DNA from: CAWAHD01 sp963781785
GTDB taxonomy: Bacteria > Planctomycetota > Planctomycetia > Isosphaerales > Isosphaeraceae
Direction of reading: 5' to 3'
Assembly: GCA_963781785.1 (NCBI GenBank)
Contig: CAWAHD010000005.1
Location: forward strand, 2,170,001-2,234,000
Length of the DNA: 64,000 bases
Each line of letters begins with the position of its first letter. Positions within the stretch are counted from its first letter, which is position 1. The translations under genes were made by a program, and so were the position numbers. This document shows positions 36,896-46,532 of the stretch, in pieces. The notes beneath the pieces are model-generated. The model saw only the letters and a list, made by a program, of their open reading frames with translations, was not told the DNA's origin and made no database searches.

Positions 36896-37984
36896 ATGAT
36901 CACCAAACTTCCACAATCCGAGCCTTCGAAGGTGATCGTGTTGCTCGTGGCGATCGCGGTCGCCGCCCAACCGCTCTCGCTCAGGGCTGACCAAGGCCCC
37001 GGCGGCACGAAAACGCCAAGCACGGCGGCGCCGGCTGACATCGCCGTCCACCGCGCGCTTGAGCATCTCAAAGGCGCACAGCAGCCGGACGGCTCCTGGG
37101 TGTCGGGAGGGTTCGGTCCGGCGACGTCGATCACGTCGCTGGCGGTCATGGCGTTCCTCGCGGCCGGCCACGTTCCGGGTGAGTCCGGACCCTATCGTCA
37201 GGCGATCGAGAACGGAATCCGCTACGTGCTCGCCCACCAGCAGGCGAATGGCCTGATCGTCTCGCAGTCGAGCCACGGGCCCATGTACTGCCACGGCATC
37301 AGCACCTTGATGCTCGCCGAAGCCGCCGGCATGGCCCCCGACCGGGAGCTGGCCCGGTCGATCCGTGGTGCTCTGGTGCGCGCCGTCAAGCTGATCCTGT
37401 CGGCTCAGGAGCGGCCCAAGAACCGCGACCATGCGGGTGGCTGGCGGTACCAGCCCAACAGCGACGACAGCGACCTGAGTGTCACCGGGTGGCAGCTCAT
37501 GGCACTCCGCGCCGCCAAGGCCGCCGGATGCGAGGTTCCCTCCGCGAGCATCGACCGTGGGATCGACTACGTGAAGCGATGTGCCGTGAAACAAGGCGGT
37601 GGATTCGGCTACCAGCCGGGTGGTGGCGCCAATAATCCCCGCACCGGCACCGGCATCCTCGCGCTCGAGATCTGCGGCGACCATCTCACGCCGCAGGCCG
37701 TCGCCGGGGCCGAGTATTTGCTCAAGCATCCGCCGCAGTGGTCCAGCTCCTATTTCTTCTACGAGGTGTATTACTGCCCGATCGCCATGTTCCAGATGGG
37801 AGACCGGTACTTTCTGCCCTATAGCGCCAAGCTCGTGCCAATCTTGCTGGCGCATCAGCAGAAAGACGGGAGCTGGCTCTCTGACGACGGCAACGACCGC
37901 ACCGGCGGCCGCAACTATTGCACCGCCATGGCCGTCCTGGCGCTCTCGGTGGAGTATCGCTATCTGCCGATCTACCAGCGATAA
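36896..37984 (+). CDS. alpha-toroid (prenyltransferase/squalene oxidase repeat) protein
   Basis: 362 residues with a signal peptide (VIVLLVAIAVAAQPLSLRA). Repeated segments AVHRALEHLKGAQQPDGSWV, GIRYVLAHQQANGLI, GIDYVKRCAVKQGGGFGYQP and LAHQQKDGSWLSDDG match the (alpha/alpha)6 toroid of squalene cyclases, prenyltransferases and complement-like proteins. The catalytic DxDD of squalene cyclases is not seen, so a binding or glycan-related role is more likely than cyclisation. Follows the coiled-coil gene by about 30 bases. Confidence 0.85.
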   Translation: MITKLPQSEPSKVIVLLVAIAVAAQPLSLRADQGPGGTKTPSTAAPADIAVHRALEHLKGAQQPDGSWVSGGFGPATSITSLAVMAFLAAGHVPGESGPYRQAIENGIRYVLAHQQANGLIVSQSSHGPMYCHGISTLMLAEAAGMAPDRELARSIRGALVRAVKLILSAQERPKNRDHAGGWRYQPNSDDSDLSVTGWQLMALRAAKAAGCEVPSASIDRGIDYVKRCAVKQGGGFGYQPGGGANNPRTGTGILALEICGDHLTPQAVAGAEYLLKHPPQWSSSYFFYEVYYCPIAMFQMGDRYFLPYSAKLVPILLAHQQKDGSWLSDDGNDRTGGRNYCTAMAVLALSVEYRYLPIYQR

Positions 37985-38125
37985 TCCAGTGGCGAAGAGC
38001 TCGAACCGTGCGTAAAAGTCGAGAATCGCAATCGAACTGAGAAACTCCAGAATATCACCGAGTGTTTGACGAAGGACCTGAAGAATTCCGTCGATCGAGC
38101 GGCTTGAAGCCATGAGGTTCGTTCC

Positions 38126-39052
38126 ATGATCCAGGTTCGCGACCTGCGGATCGATTACGACAATGTCTGCGCCGTCCGCGACCTGTCACTGGAGGTCGGG
38201 CCGGGGGAAGTGTGCGGCTTGATCGGCCCGAACGGGGCCGGCAAGACGACCACGATGCGGGCGCTCCTGGGACTGATCGAGCCGACTTACGGCGAGATCG
38301 AGATCTTGGGCGTCGACATGAGCGAGCGCCCCGAAGATGTGTATCGGCGCATGGGCTTCATGCCCGATTTTCCGCCGGTCTACGAAGACCTTTTGGTCTG
38401 GGCGTTCCTCGACATGTTCGCCGCCAGTTACGGCATTCCCCGCCAGCGGCGGCCGGCTGAGGTGGGCCGATTCCTGGAAATGGTCGGCCTGACCGAGAAG
38501 CGCAACACACTCGTGGTTGAACTCTCGCGGGGCATGCGCCAGCGGCTGATGCTGGCCAAGACGTTGATTCCGGACCCGCAAGTTCTGCTGCTCGACGAGC
38601 CGGCCAGCGGTGTCGACCCCCAGGGCCGCATCGACTTGAAGAACATCCTCCGCCGGCTTGCCGAGGAGCAGAAGGCCGTCTTGATCTCGTCGCATATCCT
38701 GTCCGAGATGGACGAGTTCTGCACGTCCGTCGCGATCATGGAACGCGGCAGCATGGTGGTCAGCGGCCGGATCGAGGATGTCCACCGGCGCGTCATGGGC
38801 GATTCCGCGCTTGCGGTCGAGGTGTTGGGTGACCCCAGCACGTTCCTGACGATTGTCCAGGCCGATCGCCGGGCGGGCCCGGTCGAGCGCAAAGGCACGG
38901 TCTACGATTTCCGGTTCCAGGGTAATACCGAGGCGGCCAGTGACCTCTTGACCGCGCTGGTGTCGGGCGGGGTGCGGGTCGCGTCGTTCGAAAGGCGCCG
39001 TGACAACCTGGAAGAGCTGTTCCTCAAAGTCGGATCGAGGGAGCTGTCGTGA
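38126..39052 (+). CDS. ABC transporter ATP-binding protein
   Basis: 308 residues. Walker A LIGPNGAGKTTT, signature ELSRGMRQRLMLAK, Walker B VLLLDEPASGVDP, and switch His in LISSHILSE. The C-terminal extension (about 220-308) is the DUF4162-type domain of ABC-2 exporters. The stop overlaps the permease start, so the two are coupled and form one transporter. Substrate unknown. Confidence 0.93.
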   Translation: MIQVRDLRIDYDNVCAVRDLSLEVGPGEVCGLIGPNGAGKTTTMRALLGLIEPTYGEIEILGVDMSERPEDVYRRMGFMPDFPPVYEDLLVWAFLDMFAASYGIPRQRRPAEVGRFLEMVGLTEKRNTLVVELSRGMRQRLMLAKTLIPDPQVLLLDEPASGVDPQGRIDLKNILRRLAEEQKAVLISSHILSEMDEFCTSVAIMERGSMVVSGRIEDVHRRVMGDSALAVEVLGDPSTFLTIVQADRRAGPVERKGTVYDFRFQGNTEAASDLLTALVSGGVRVASFERRRDNLEELFLKVGSRELS

Positions 39053-40575
39053 TGATCCGCGATCGCATTCGGGCCTGGCTCGAAAGCCCCATCTTTGTGA
39101 AGCATCTGCGGTCGCGCCTGCGAAAACAGGCGCTCTTGACGGGTTCGTGGTCGTGCAGGCCTTGTGCCTGTGCATCGTCTGGGCGGGCTACCAGCTCGGC
39201 TCCTTCGAGTCCGGTGGCACGTTCCGCCTGCTCTCCATGCTCCAGATCGTCATCCTGCTCGTGCTCGGCGCCTCGCAGGCTGGATCGGCCATTGGCGGAT
39301 CGCGGGCATCCGGCATCCTGGACTTTCATCGGGTCTCGCCCCTTTCTCCCACCGAGCTGGTGCTCGGCTTCTTCTTCGGCGCCCCGATCCGTGAATATGT
39401 GCTGTTCGCCACAACGCTGCCGTATGCCGCGCTCTGCTTGGCCTTCGGCGCACCGACCCTGCACGAATCCGTCCAGTGGATGATCCTCATCGTCGTCACA
39501 GCGTGGGTATTCCACGGCATGGCAATCTTGTACGCCTTGAACGGCAAGCCGAAGACGAGCTCACGCGGAGTCGTCGGAGTTTTCATCTTCATCATGTTTA
39601 TAGTTTCCAACTTTATCCTGAGCATGGGGCGGCTCGGCATGTCGTTCGACTTTGAAGCTGCGCTGGAGTTTCTTTGGAGCGGACCTTCCCTGGCTGGCCG
39701 TGGTGGTCCTGCACGAAGCGGCGCTTCTCCTCTTCACTTATCTGGCGTGTGTGCGAAGGATGACCTCCGAGCGAATTCACGTGCTGTCCAAGCCTCAAGC
39801 GACCGCCGCCATGGGGGCCCTGGCTTGCTTGTTGATGGGCGACGCCTGGAAACGGGAGGCCTTCCCGCAGTTCATGCTGACCATTCTCTACGTTCCTGTG
39901 GTCGTGGGCATCCTGCTGACCTTGACGGTGACTCCCACCCAGGCCGAGTTTGTGAAAGGGCTCTGGCGCGCCCGCAAGGAGGGACAGCGCCGCCTGTCAA
40001 TCTGGGATGATCTGTCGCTGAACCGCGTCTTCCTCGCAATCATCTGCGCCACCGTGCTGGCCATCGGAACCTTTGCATGGAACGTCGTCTCCGAGGTTTC
40101 TGTCCCATTTTATCGTGCAGAAATGCCGGGCTATCCGATGGCGATCGCGACCGGCGTGCTGGTCGTCGCCTACTTCGGCCTGGCGCTTCAGTACTTCAAT
40201 TTGCGGTTTGCAGCCCGTGGCAAGATGTACTTCGCGCTTTTCCTGTTCATGGCCTGGGTTCTTCCCCTGGTCGGCGGGACGATCGTGGCGATGGCGTCCA
40301 TGTACCAGAGAAGCGAAGCGCCCGGGCAGATCGTTTTCAGCTTGAGCCCGGTCGCGGGAATCGGCACGAGCGCCATGGGCAGCACGGAGCCGACGTTGCT
40401 CAAGGCGATGCAGGCCGCCGCGATTTTTCCGCCGCTTGCTTTCACGTTCGTGTTCAACAGCCTGCTGATCTCTGCTCACCGGCGGGTCCTCAAGCAGTTT
40501 GCGGCTGCCACTCTGAAAGCCGCGGAACCCGGCGGCCCGGAAGCACGTCTTCCCGAGGTTCTGGTCCCGGCCTGA
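39052..40575 (+). CDS. ABC-2 type permease (frameshifted)
   Basis: Read as about 505 residues. The start at 39052 (or GTG 39049) overlaps the ATPase stop. The first stretch MIRDRIRAWLESPIFVKHLR shifts frame near 39,150 into VVVQALCLCIVWAGYQLGSF, and shifts again near 39,680 into DLPWLAVVVLHEAALLLFTY. Together they give about ten membrane helices, the last ending near FPPLAFTFVFNSLLISAH. Partner of the ATPase at 38126. No substrate clue. Confidence 0.78.
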
Positions 40576-40611
40576 TCGTGAGCCTGGATCGCGACAGAAG
40601 CGAGGCCCTCC

Positions 40612-41754
40612 ATGTACCCAGTCCTGCGGCCGCTCCTCTTCCCGGTCCTGGCGAATCTCGTCCTGACCACGCCCGCGTGGCCCGCGCCGAGCAGCCAGAA
40701 CGAGCCGTCCCAGACGACAAGCCAGCCGCAACCGCTCACCGGCGGCTGTACGTGGCCGTACCCGGGATCCGCGATTACCTCGAGTACGGCGGTCACGGTC
40801 TGCTCGTCTACGATGTCGACCACGAGCACCGATTCCTCGAGCGAATCCCGACCAAGGGGCTGGACCAGAACGGCAAGCCGCTAAACGTCAAGGGCATCTG
40901 CGCCTCGGCCCGGACCAGGAAGCTTTACATCAGCACAACCAAGCAGTTAATGTGTATTGATCTGGTGACGGAGAAGCTGCTCTGGGAAAAGACCTACGAA
41001 TTGGGCTGCGACCGCATGGCCATCACGCCCGATGGGGGCCGGATCTTTCTGCCGTCGTTCGAGGGCCCGGTGTGGTATGCCGTGCGTGCCGACAACGGCG
41101 CAGAGATCGGGCGGATCACGCCCGACTCGGGCTCGCACAATACCGTCGTCGGCTCCGACGGCAAGGAAGCCTATCTGGCTGGCCTCAAGTCGCCGTATTT
41201 GAGTGTCGCCGACACCCGCAGTCTGGAAGTGGTTCGCAAGGTCGGCCCGTTCAGCGCGAGCATCCGGCCGTTCACCGTCAACGGACGCCAGACACTTTGC
41301 TTCGTGAACGTCAATCAGCTCCTGGGATTCGAGATCGGAGACTTGACTACGGGGAAAAAGCAATACCGGGTCGAGGTCGAGGGTTACGGCACCGGCCCGA
41401 CCAAGCGGCATGGCTGCCCCAGTCACGGGATTGCGCTCTCACCGGACGAGAAAGAACTGTGGCTGACCGATGCATTCAACAGCCGGATCCACATCTTCGA
41501 CGCGACCAGGATGCCTCCCAAACAGGTTGCCTCGGTGAAGCTGCGCGATCAGCCGGGCTGGATCACCTTCGGCATCGACGGCCGCTTTGCGTATCCATCG
41601 ACAGGTGAGGTGATCGATGCGCACTCGCGAAAAATTGTGAGTATTCTCAAAGATGAGAATGGACGCGAGATTCAGAGTGAAAAGATGGTCGAGGTCGATT
41701 TCTCCGGGGAGAATCCCAGCCGGGCGGGCGACCAGTTCGGTCTGGGCCAGGTAA
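40612..41754 (+). CDS. secreted YncE-like beta-propeller protein (frameshifted)
   Basis: The start at 40612 has GAGG six bases upstream and a signal peptide (VLRPLLFPVLANLVLTTPAW). A frame change near 40,685 leads into HRRLYVAVPGIRDYLEYGG and a seven-blade-like repeat body: LYISTTKQLMCIDLVTEKLL, MAITPDGGRIFLPSF, HNTVVGSDGKEAYLAG, HGIALSPDEKELWLTD. The in-frame reading misses a stop and runs into antisense of the next gene. A TAA at 41752-41754, just before a terminator-like hairpin, is the likely true end and needs one more indel. It probably binds a ligand or substrate in the periplasm. Confidence 0.72.
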
Positions 41755-41774
41755 CGAGCCGTGCAGACGGCTCG
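41755..41774. terminator. hairpin between convergent genes
   Basis: CGAGCCGT-GCAG-ACGGCTCG: a perfect eight-base stem with a four-base loop, directly after the propeller's likely stop and about 20 bases beyond the convergent thioredoxin stop. No T-run on either side, so it may be rho-dependent or bidirectional. Confidence 0.5.
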
Positions 41775-41795
41775 GGCGGCGCACGCCGTCGAGCT

Positions 41796-42773
41796 TCAAC
41801 CGGCCGGCCGCTTGATCGCGCGGGCGAGCGTCTCGTCGAGGGCCTTGCCGCGCAGGTCGAGACGCACAATGTTTCCGGCAGGATCGACGAGATAGCCAGC
41901 GGGGATCGTGATCACTCCGAACAGGTCGACCAGGTCGGCCGAGCTGGTGGCGTTATGCAACTGGGGCCAGGGGAGGTTGCGAACCTTGACAAAATCGGTG
42001 ACGGCCGACTTGTTCTCGTCGAGGCTGATGCTGACGATTTCCAGGCCAAGATCGTGGTAGGCGCGGTAAGCCGCCGTGAGCCGCGGCAGCTCGGCGATAC
42101 ACGGCGAGCACCAGGTTGCCCAGAAGTCGATCAGCACGTACTTGCCGCGATAGTCAGCCAGGCGAATCGCGTTTCCCTTGATGTCTTGGGCGGCGAACGC
42201 GGGCGCCGGGCGCCCGATCCTGTCCAGCCGCCGGATCTCGGCAGAGATCTTCTGCTTGAGGTTGGGGCTGTCGCTGAACCGGGCCAGGAGCGTGGTGTAC
42301 ACTTCGCGCGCCGCGGCAAACTCGCCCGCAGTGACGGCCGCGGTCGCCAGGTTTTCGGAGAAGCTCACCGCGAACTCTTCCTGGTCGTTCCCGGAGAGTC
42401 CCTGCATCAGCTCCCGGAACCGCTTGAGCGCCACGTCGAATTGCCCGGCCTGGGCACGCGCCATCGTCATGATGATCTGGGCCAGCGCCTTCACCGGACC
42501 ATCGGGATCAGACTTCAGGTACTGCTGGCCGAGCTCTTCGGTCTCGCGGAACCAGTCGTGTTCGATGGCCTTGTTGAAGAGGGCAGCGTACGCCTGGTCG
42601 CGGTCGTCGGCCTTGGGGTTTTTCTGGAGGTACTCCGCCAGCTCGCGCACGAAGGCCCGGTCGTGCCTGGCCTGGATCTCGGCGACCCCCGCTGGAGGTT
42701 GGGCCCAGAGAGCACAGGGCGCGAGCCCGAATCCCGAAAACAGAACGGCCAGCAGCCAAGTCTTCCGTCTCAT
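41796..42773 (-). CDS. TlpA-like thioredoxin-domain protein
   Basis: 325 residues with signal peptide (LLAVLFSGFGLAPCALWA). Residues about 20-180 are helical and TPR-like. The C-terminal thioredoxin/AhpC-TSA domain has IGRPAPAFAAQDIKGNAIRL, the redox site FWATWCSPCIAELP and cis-Pro region ITIPAGYLVDPAG. Typical of planctomycete periplasmic thiol reductases. Starts right after the glycosyltransferase on the same strand. Confidence 0.9.
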   Translation of the reverse strand: MRRKTWLLAVLFSGFGLAPCALWAQPPAGVAEIQARHDRAFVRELAEYLQKNPKADDRDQAYAALFNKAIEHDWFRETEELGQQYLKSDPDGPVKALAQIIMTMARAQAGQFDVALKRFRELMQGLSGNDQEEFAVSFSENLATAAVTAGEFAAAREVYTTLLARFSDSPNLKQKISAEIRRLDRIGRPAPAFAAQDIKGNAIRLADYRGKYVLIDFWATWCSPCIAELPRLTAAYRAYHDLGLEIVSISLDENKSAVTDFVKVRNLPWPQLHNATSSADLVDLFGVITIPAGYLVDPAGNIVRLDLRGKALDETLARAIKRPAG

Positions 42774-44159
42774 GGGGTTGACCCTCGAAATCGAACATCA
42801 TGAGCAAGCGAGCTTTGGACAAACGGCCCGGAGGGCAGCTTCCGAGCGGTGTGGTGCAGGATCCGCGCGCCCGGGCGGCGGAAGTCTGGAGCACCGGCTC
42901 GGGGAAAAAGGACGGCACCGCCGGCTGCGTCGGCTGGCTTTCCCGACAGGCCAGCAGCTCATTCACCAGGCGGCTCCACTCTTGACAGCACAGTTTCTGC
43001 TCGTGGTGCGCGATGAAGGCCGACCGCGCTTTCTCTCCCATCCGCCGGCGCAGGCTGGGGTCCGAGGCGAGAAGCGCGAGTGCCGCGACCAGACCGTCGG
43101 CGTCGCCGGCAGCCACGGTGATGCCGCAGCCGGCGCTCTTGATGGTATCGGCCGTCTCGCAGTGTTCAGGTCCGACGAACACCGCAGGCCGGCCCGCGGC
43201 CATCGCACCGTAGAGCTTGCCGGGAACGACGATTCCCGTCATCTCGGGCCGCATCGAGATCAGATGGACGTCGGCCAGCGAGAGCGACACGTTCAAGGAG
43301 CTGCGCGGCACCGAGTCGAGCAACCGGATGTTTTGCAGGCCGTTTTGCTCCAGGACGGCTTTGACTTCACTCTGACGCGGACCGCCGCCCACAAACAGGA
43401 ACACGATGTCCGGCCGGTCGCTCAGGCGCCTCGCTGCCTCCAGGAATTCATCGAACGAATGGGCCAGCCCCATGTTCCCCGAATACATCGCTACGAACGC
43501 CTGGCCGATTCCCAGAGACTTGCGGAGCGGGTTCGCCCCGCGGGGAGTCGGGTAGATCTCGTCGCGCCGGCTCCAGACCGGGATCGTTGTGATTCGTTCG
43601 GGGCGCACGCCCTTGAGGGCGATCCGATCGGCCATGTACGGCCCGAGCACGACCACCTCGTCGGCTTGGTGGTAGACAACAGTGGAGAGCCGAGCCATGA
43701 GGCGGCCCAAGAGACTCGTGGGAGACATCCGCCTCAGTGCCAGGCTGGCGTCGGGATGAAGGTCCATGCTCCAGATGACGTGTCGCGATGCTCGGACCCG
43801 CTTGAGGAGCGTTCCCACGAGGCCGATCAAGGGTGGAGTCGTCAGCGTAATCACCACATCGACCCGCGGAAGCAAGACGGCCTTGATCAGCGCCCCGGCG
43901 TAAAAGCTCAGGTAATCGGTCATGCGGGACCAGGTGCCGCGCCGGCCCAGCGAGGTGGCCCAGATCCGATGAATGTGAACCCCATCATGAAATTCGCGGC
44001 CGGCGGCCGCGGCTCGCCGGTCTTGTAACTCCCGCGAGAGCACAAGACGTGGCACTCGTACCCACGGTCCGCCAACGATCCGGCCAGGTCGGCAAGGTGC
44101 TGGGCGGTCGAGGCTTCGTCGGGCCAGTAATACTGGTTGATGAAGAGTAGTCTTACCAT
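42770..44159 (-). CDS. glycosyltransferase family 4 (WbuB-like), frameshifted
   Basis: The Met at 44159 gives MVRLLFINQYYWPDEASTAQ, the GT4 WbuB-type start. Near 44,010 the frame shifts into FHDGVHIHRIWATSLGRRGT and continues through VVITLTTPPLIGLVGTLLKR, DLHPDASLALRRMSP, AMYSGNMGLAHSFDEFLEAA and the donor-binding EMTGIVVPGKLYGAMAAGRP. The continuing frame lacks a stop and enters the next gene; another frame ends at TGA 42770-42772, overlapping the thioredoxin ATG. It transfers a nucleotide-activated sugar in surface polysaccharide synthesis. The start overlaps the epimerase end by 7 bases. Confidence 0.82.
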
Positions 44160-45115
44160 TTCGCATCAGCCTGGGCCTTGTTGGCCCGGTACCAGGCAAT
44201 CGTCCGGGCCAGCCCTTCCTCAAGCGAAGTCGGCGGCGCCCACCCATCGAGCACTTGCTTCATCCGCCCGACGTCGAGCACCTTCATCATGGCCCCATCC
44301 GGCTTGTCCGCGTTCCAGACGATCTTTCCCCGGTAGCCGGTCACGCGAGTTAACGTCTCGACCAGGTCGCGGATCGAGGTGCCGATACCAGTTCCGATAT
44401 TGAGAGGCATGGCGACATCGTTGTATTTCTCGGCTGCCAGGACGATCGCGTCGGCGCAGTCTTCGACATAGATGAACTCGCGAACCGGCTTGCCGGTGCC
44501 CCAGACTTCGATCAGGGGGGACCTGGCAATCTCGGCCTCGACCCACTTCCGTACCAGAGCCGCCACCACGTGCGACCGCTCGGTGTTGTAAGAATCGCCC
44601 GGCCCGTAAAGATTGGTCAGGATCAAATGGATCGAGTCGAGCCCGTACTGCTTCTTGTACGCCTCCCCCTGCACGGCCAGCATCTTCTTGGTGAGGCCAT
44701 AGTTGACGACGCTGGCGTGGCACGGCCCCCCCCAGAGATCCTGCTCTTTGAGATGGCCCTCGAGGTAGCCGGGGTAACTGCACGCCGTGCCAATATTGAC
44801 GACCTTGGCGACCCGCGCCAGCCGCGCCGCTTCCATGAGGTTGGCGCCCATGACGAGGTTGGAGTAATAGAGCCTGGCCGGCTCGCTCACGTTGATGCCG
44901 ATGCCGCCGTAGTAAGCGGCCGAATGAACGAGCAGGTCGCAGGGATGCTCGAGCAGGCAGCGCAGGCATGCGTCCAGCGAAATGAGGTTGTAGTCGCGCT
45001 GCCGGGGCACGTGGACCTGTGCCCCGAAGCTTTCGAGCCGCCGCACCACGTGGCGGCCCAGAAAGCCGGCGCCGCCTGTAACCGTGACCCGCTTGTCAGA
45101 CCAGAAGCTTTTCAT
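44153..45115 (-). CDS. fcl: GDP-L-fucose synthase-like NAD(P)-dependent epimerase/reductase
   Basis: 320 residues from the ATG at 45115 (a TTG at 45127 is in frame). Rossmann motif TVTGGAGFLGRHVVRRL, catalytic Ser region NIGTACSYPG, YGLTKKM (Y-x3-K), then FIYVEDCADAIVLAAEKY and the C-terminal KPDGAMMKVLDVGRMKQVLDGW typical of GDP-fucose synthase. Converts GDP-4-keto-6-deoxymannose to GDP-L-fucose, or a close relative. Between a second epimerase and the glycosyltransferase: a nucleotide-sugar cluster. Confidence 0.85.
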   Translation of the reverse strand: MKSFWSDKRVTVTGGAGFLGRHVVRRLESFGAQVHVPRQRDYNLISLDACLRCLLEHPCDLLVHSAAYYGGIGINVSEPARLYYSNLVMGANLMEAARLARVAKVVNIGTACSYPGYLEGHLKEQDLWGGPCHASVVNYGLTKKMLAVQGEAYKKQYGLDSIHLILTNLYGPGDSYNTERSHVVAALVRKWVEAEIARSPLIEVWGTGKPVREFIYVEDCADAIVLAAEKYNDVAMPLNIGTGIGTSIRDLVETLTRVTGYRGKIVWNADKPDGAMMKVLDVGRMKQVLDGWAPPTSLEEGLARTIAWYRANKAQADAKW

Positions 45116-45123
45116 GATATTTC

Positions 45124-46053
45124 TCAAACGTTGGCGAACGGGTTTTGAAACTCGATGAGCCGGGCTGCTCGGACCAGTTCGGCGATCCCACGGTCGAGAT
45201 CGACCGTGGTCTCGAAGCCCTTGGCGCGGATCTTCTCGTAGGAGACCTCGTAATTGCGTTGATCGGCGTCGTTGCCCACCTCGGCAAAATGCAGATAGTA
45301 ATCGACGTGCTCGAGAATTTTCCGCGCGACGTCTTCCTTGGTGAAATTCATGGTCTCGTGACCGACGTTGTAGACATCGTTCTTCACCTCGTTCCAGCGC
45401 TCCAGTGCAAACATGAACGAGCGTGCCATATCGCGGACGTGGACGAAAGTCCGCTTGAAGCCCCCTTCGTAGACGATGAGGTTGCGGTTGTGAACGGCCT
45501 GATAAGTGAAATCGTTGGGCATGAGGTCGAGCCGCATGCGGTTACTGACGCCGAAGGCGGTGGCGAACCGGTAGGCCACGCTGTTGCCGGCATCGAGCAC
45601 CATCTGTTCGGCCGCGGCCTTGGTCTCGCCGTAGAGGGTGATCGGTGCCCGGGGCGTCTCTTCGCTGCACACGTAATCGGGGATGGAGCCGTAAATGCTG
45701 CCGGTCGAGGCGAAGAGGAGTTTCTGATCGGGCTTGCGGTGGCGGATCAGGTTCGCCGTGCCATCGACGTTTACGGCCTGAGCAAGCTGCGGCTCCTTCT
45801 TGCACGCCGGGTAGCCAACGATCGCCGCCAGATGAATGATCGCCTCGATGCCGTCGAGCGCCGAGCGCACCGCACTCGCGTCGCAAACGTCGCCCTTCTT
45901 GAGCTCAAAAAAGCGATTGGAGCAACATGGCAAGAGCCCATGCCCACCGAATTTGAGCGTGTCGAGGACCCGCACGCGATGTCCCTGGTCGAGCAGCATC
46001 GGGACGATAGTCGAGCCGACGTAACCGGCTCCGCCGGTAACGAGAATCCGCAT
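45124..46053 (-). CDS. NAD-dependent sugar epimerase/dehydratase
   Basis: 309 residues from the Met at 46053; the in-frame Met at 46125 precedes the Rossmann start by 24 unrelated residues. ILVTGGAGYVGSTIVPMLL (GxxGxxG), LLFASTGSIYGSI, YGETK (Y-x3-K), RTFVHVRDMARSFMFALE. Extended SDR of the UDP-glucose/CDP-type group; the exact substrate cannot be told. Upstream partner of the GDP-fucose synthase-like gene. Confidence 0.88.
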   Translation of the reverse strand: MRILVTGGAGYVGSTIVPMLLDQGHRVRVLDTLKFGGHGLLPCCSNRFFELKKGDVCDASAVRSALDGIEAIIHLAAIVGYPACKKEPQLAQAVNVDGTANLIRHRKPDQKLLFASTGSIYGSIPDYVCSEETPRAPITLYGETKAAAEQMVLDAGNSVAYRFATAFGVSNRMRLDLMPNDFTYQAVHNRNLIVYEGGFKRTFVHVRDMARSFMFALERWNEVKNDVYNVGHETMNFTKEDVARKILEHVDYYLHFAEVGNDADQRNYEVSYEKIRAKGFETTVDLDRGIAELVRAARLIEFQNPFANV

Positions 46054-46532
46054 TGCTGGCTCCATCCGTGGTGGCTCGAGTCGCGCCTGGAACGTCGAGG
46101 AGTATTGAAGGGGTCCTTGCGGCAAGGCGAGACGGGCAATTCGTCAACACGCCAGGCCCTCGTCCTTGCGGCCTTTTTCCTTAGTGTTGCTCAGGGCGTC
46201 GGACGATCGGTCATCCATCGTTCTCGACGGAGTTGTTCTGCTCGCTCCGCGGGTCGTCCGTTCGCGGCGACAATATCCCCGAATACGGCCGGCTGTCAAC
46301 ATCGGTTTTGCGGCCTGCGGCCCCGGGCCAGCACGAAATTCGAAACCACAAGAGCCCACGCGCCAGCGGGCGAACCCCCAGGGCACCCCCATTGGGCAGG
46401 GCCAGCGAACCACGCTGGTGCATCTGCGCCGAGTGCAACTAAATGCGGCAGAATACGCGAGTCAGGCACTTGCGATGGCTCTCTGCATTGCGAAATGCCT
46501 CTCTCTCTGGTTGGCCGCCAGCCGGTCGAAAA
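46054..46532. other. intergenic region
   Basis: About 480 bases upstream of the two epimerase genes and downstream of the YfhO-like remnant. Open frames on both strands are low-complexity and unrelated to any family. It probably carries the promoter of the epimerase run; I see nothing else. Confidence 0.4.

Noticed and set aside
40077..42803. Single 908-residue plus-strand ORF
   Set aside because: It joins an out-of-frame stretch of the permease, the beta-propeller and antisense of the thioredoxin gene; only the propeller part is real.
42508..44247. 579-residue ORF taken as one glycosyltransferase
   Set aside because: Its front is out of frame and its end runs antisense-free into the thioredoxin gene; the true gene starts at 44159 in another frame.
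46054..46532. Possible 478-residue plus-strand ORF spanning 45145-46581
   Set aside because: Antisense to the epimerase with no domain; the intergenic part has no start or family signal.
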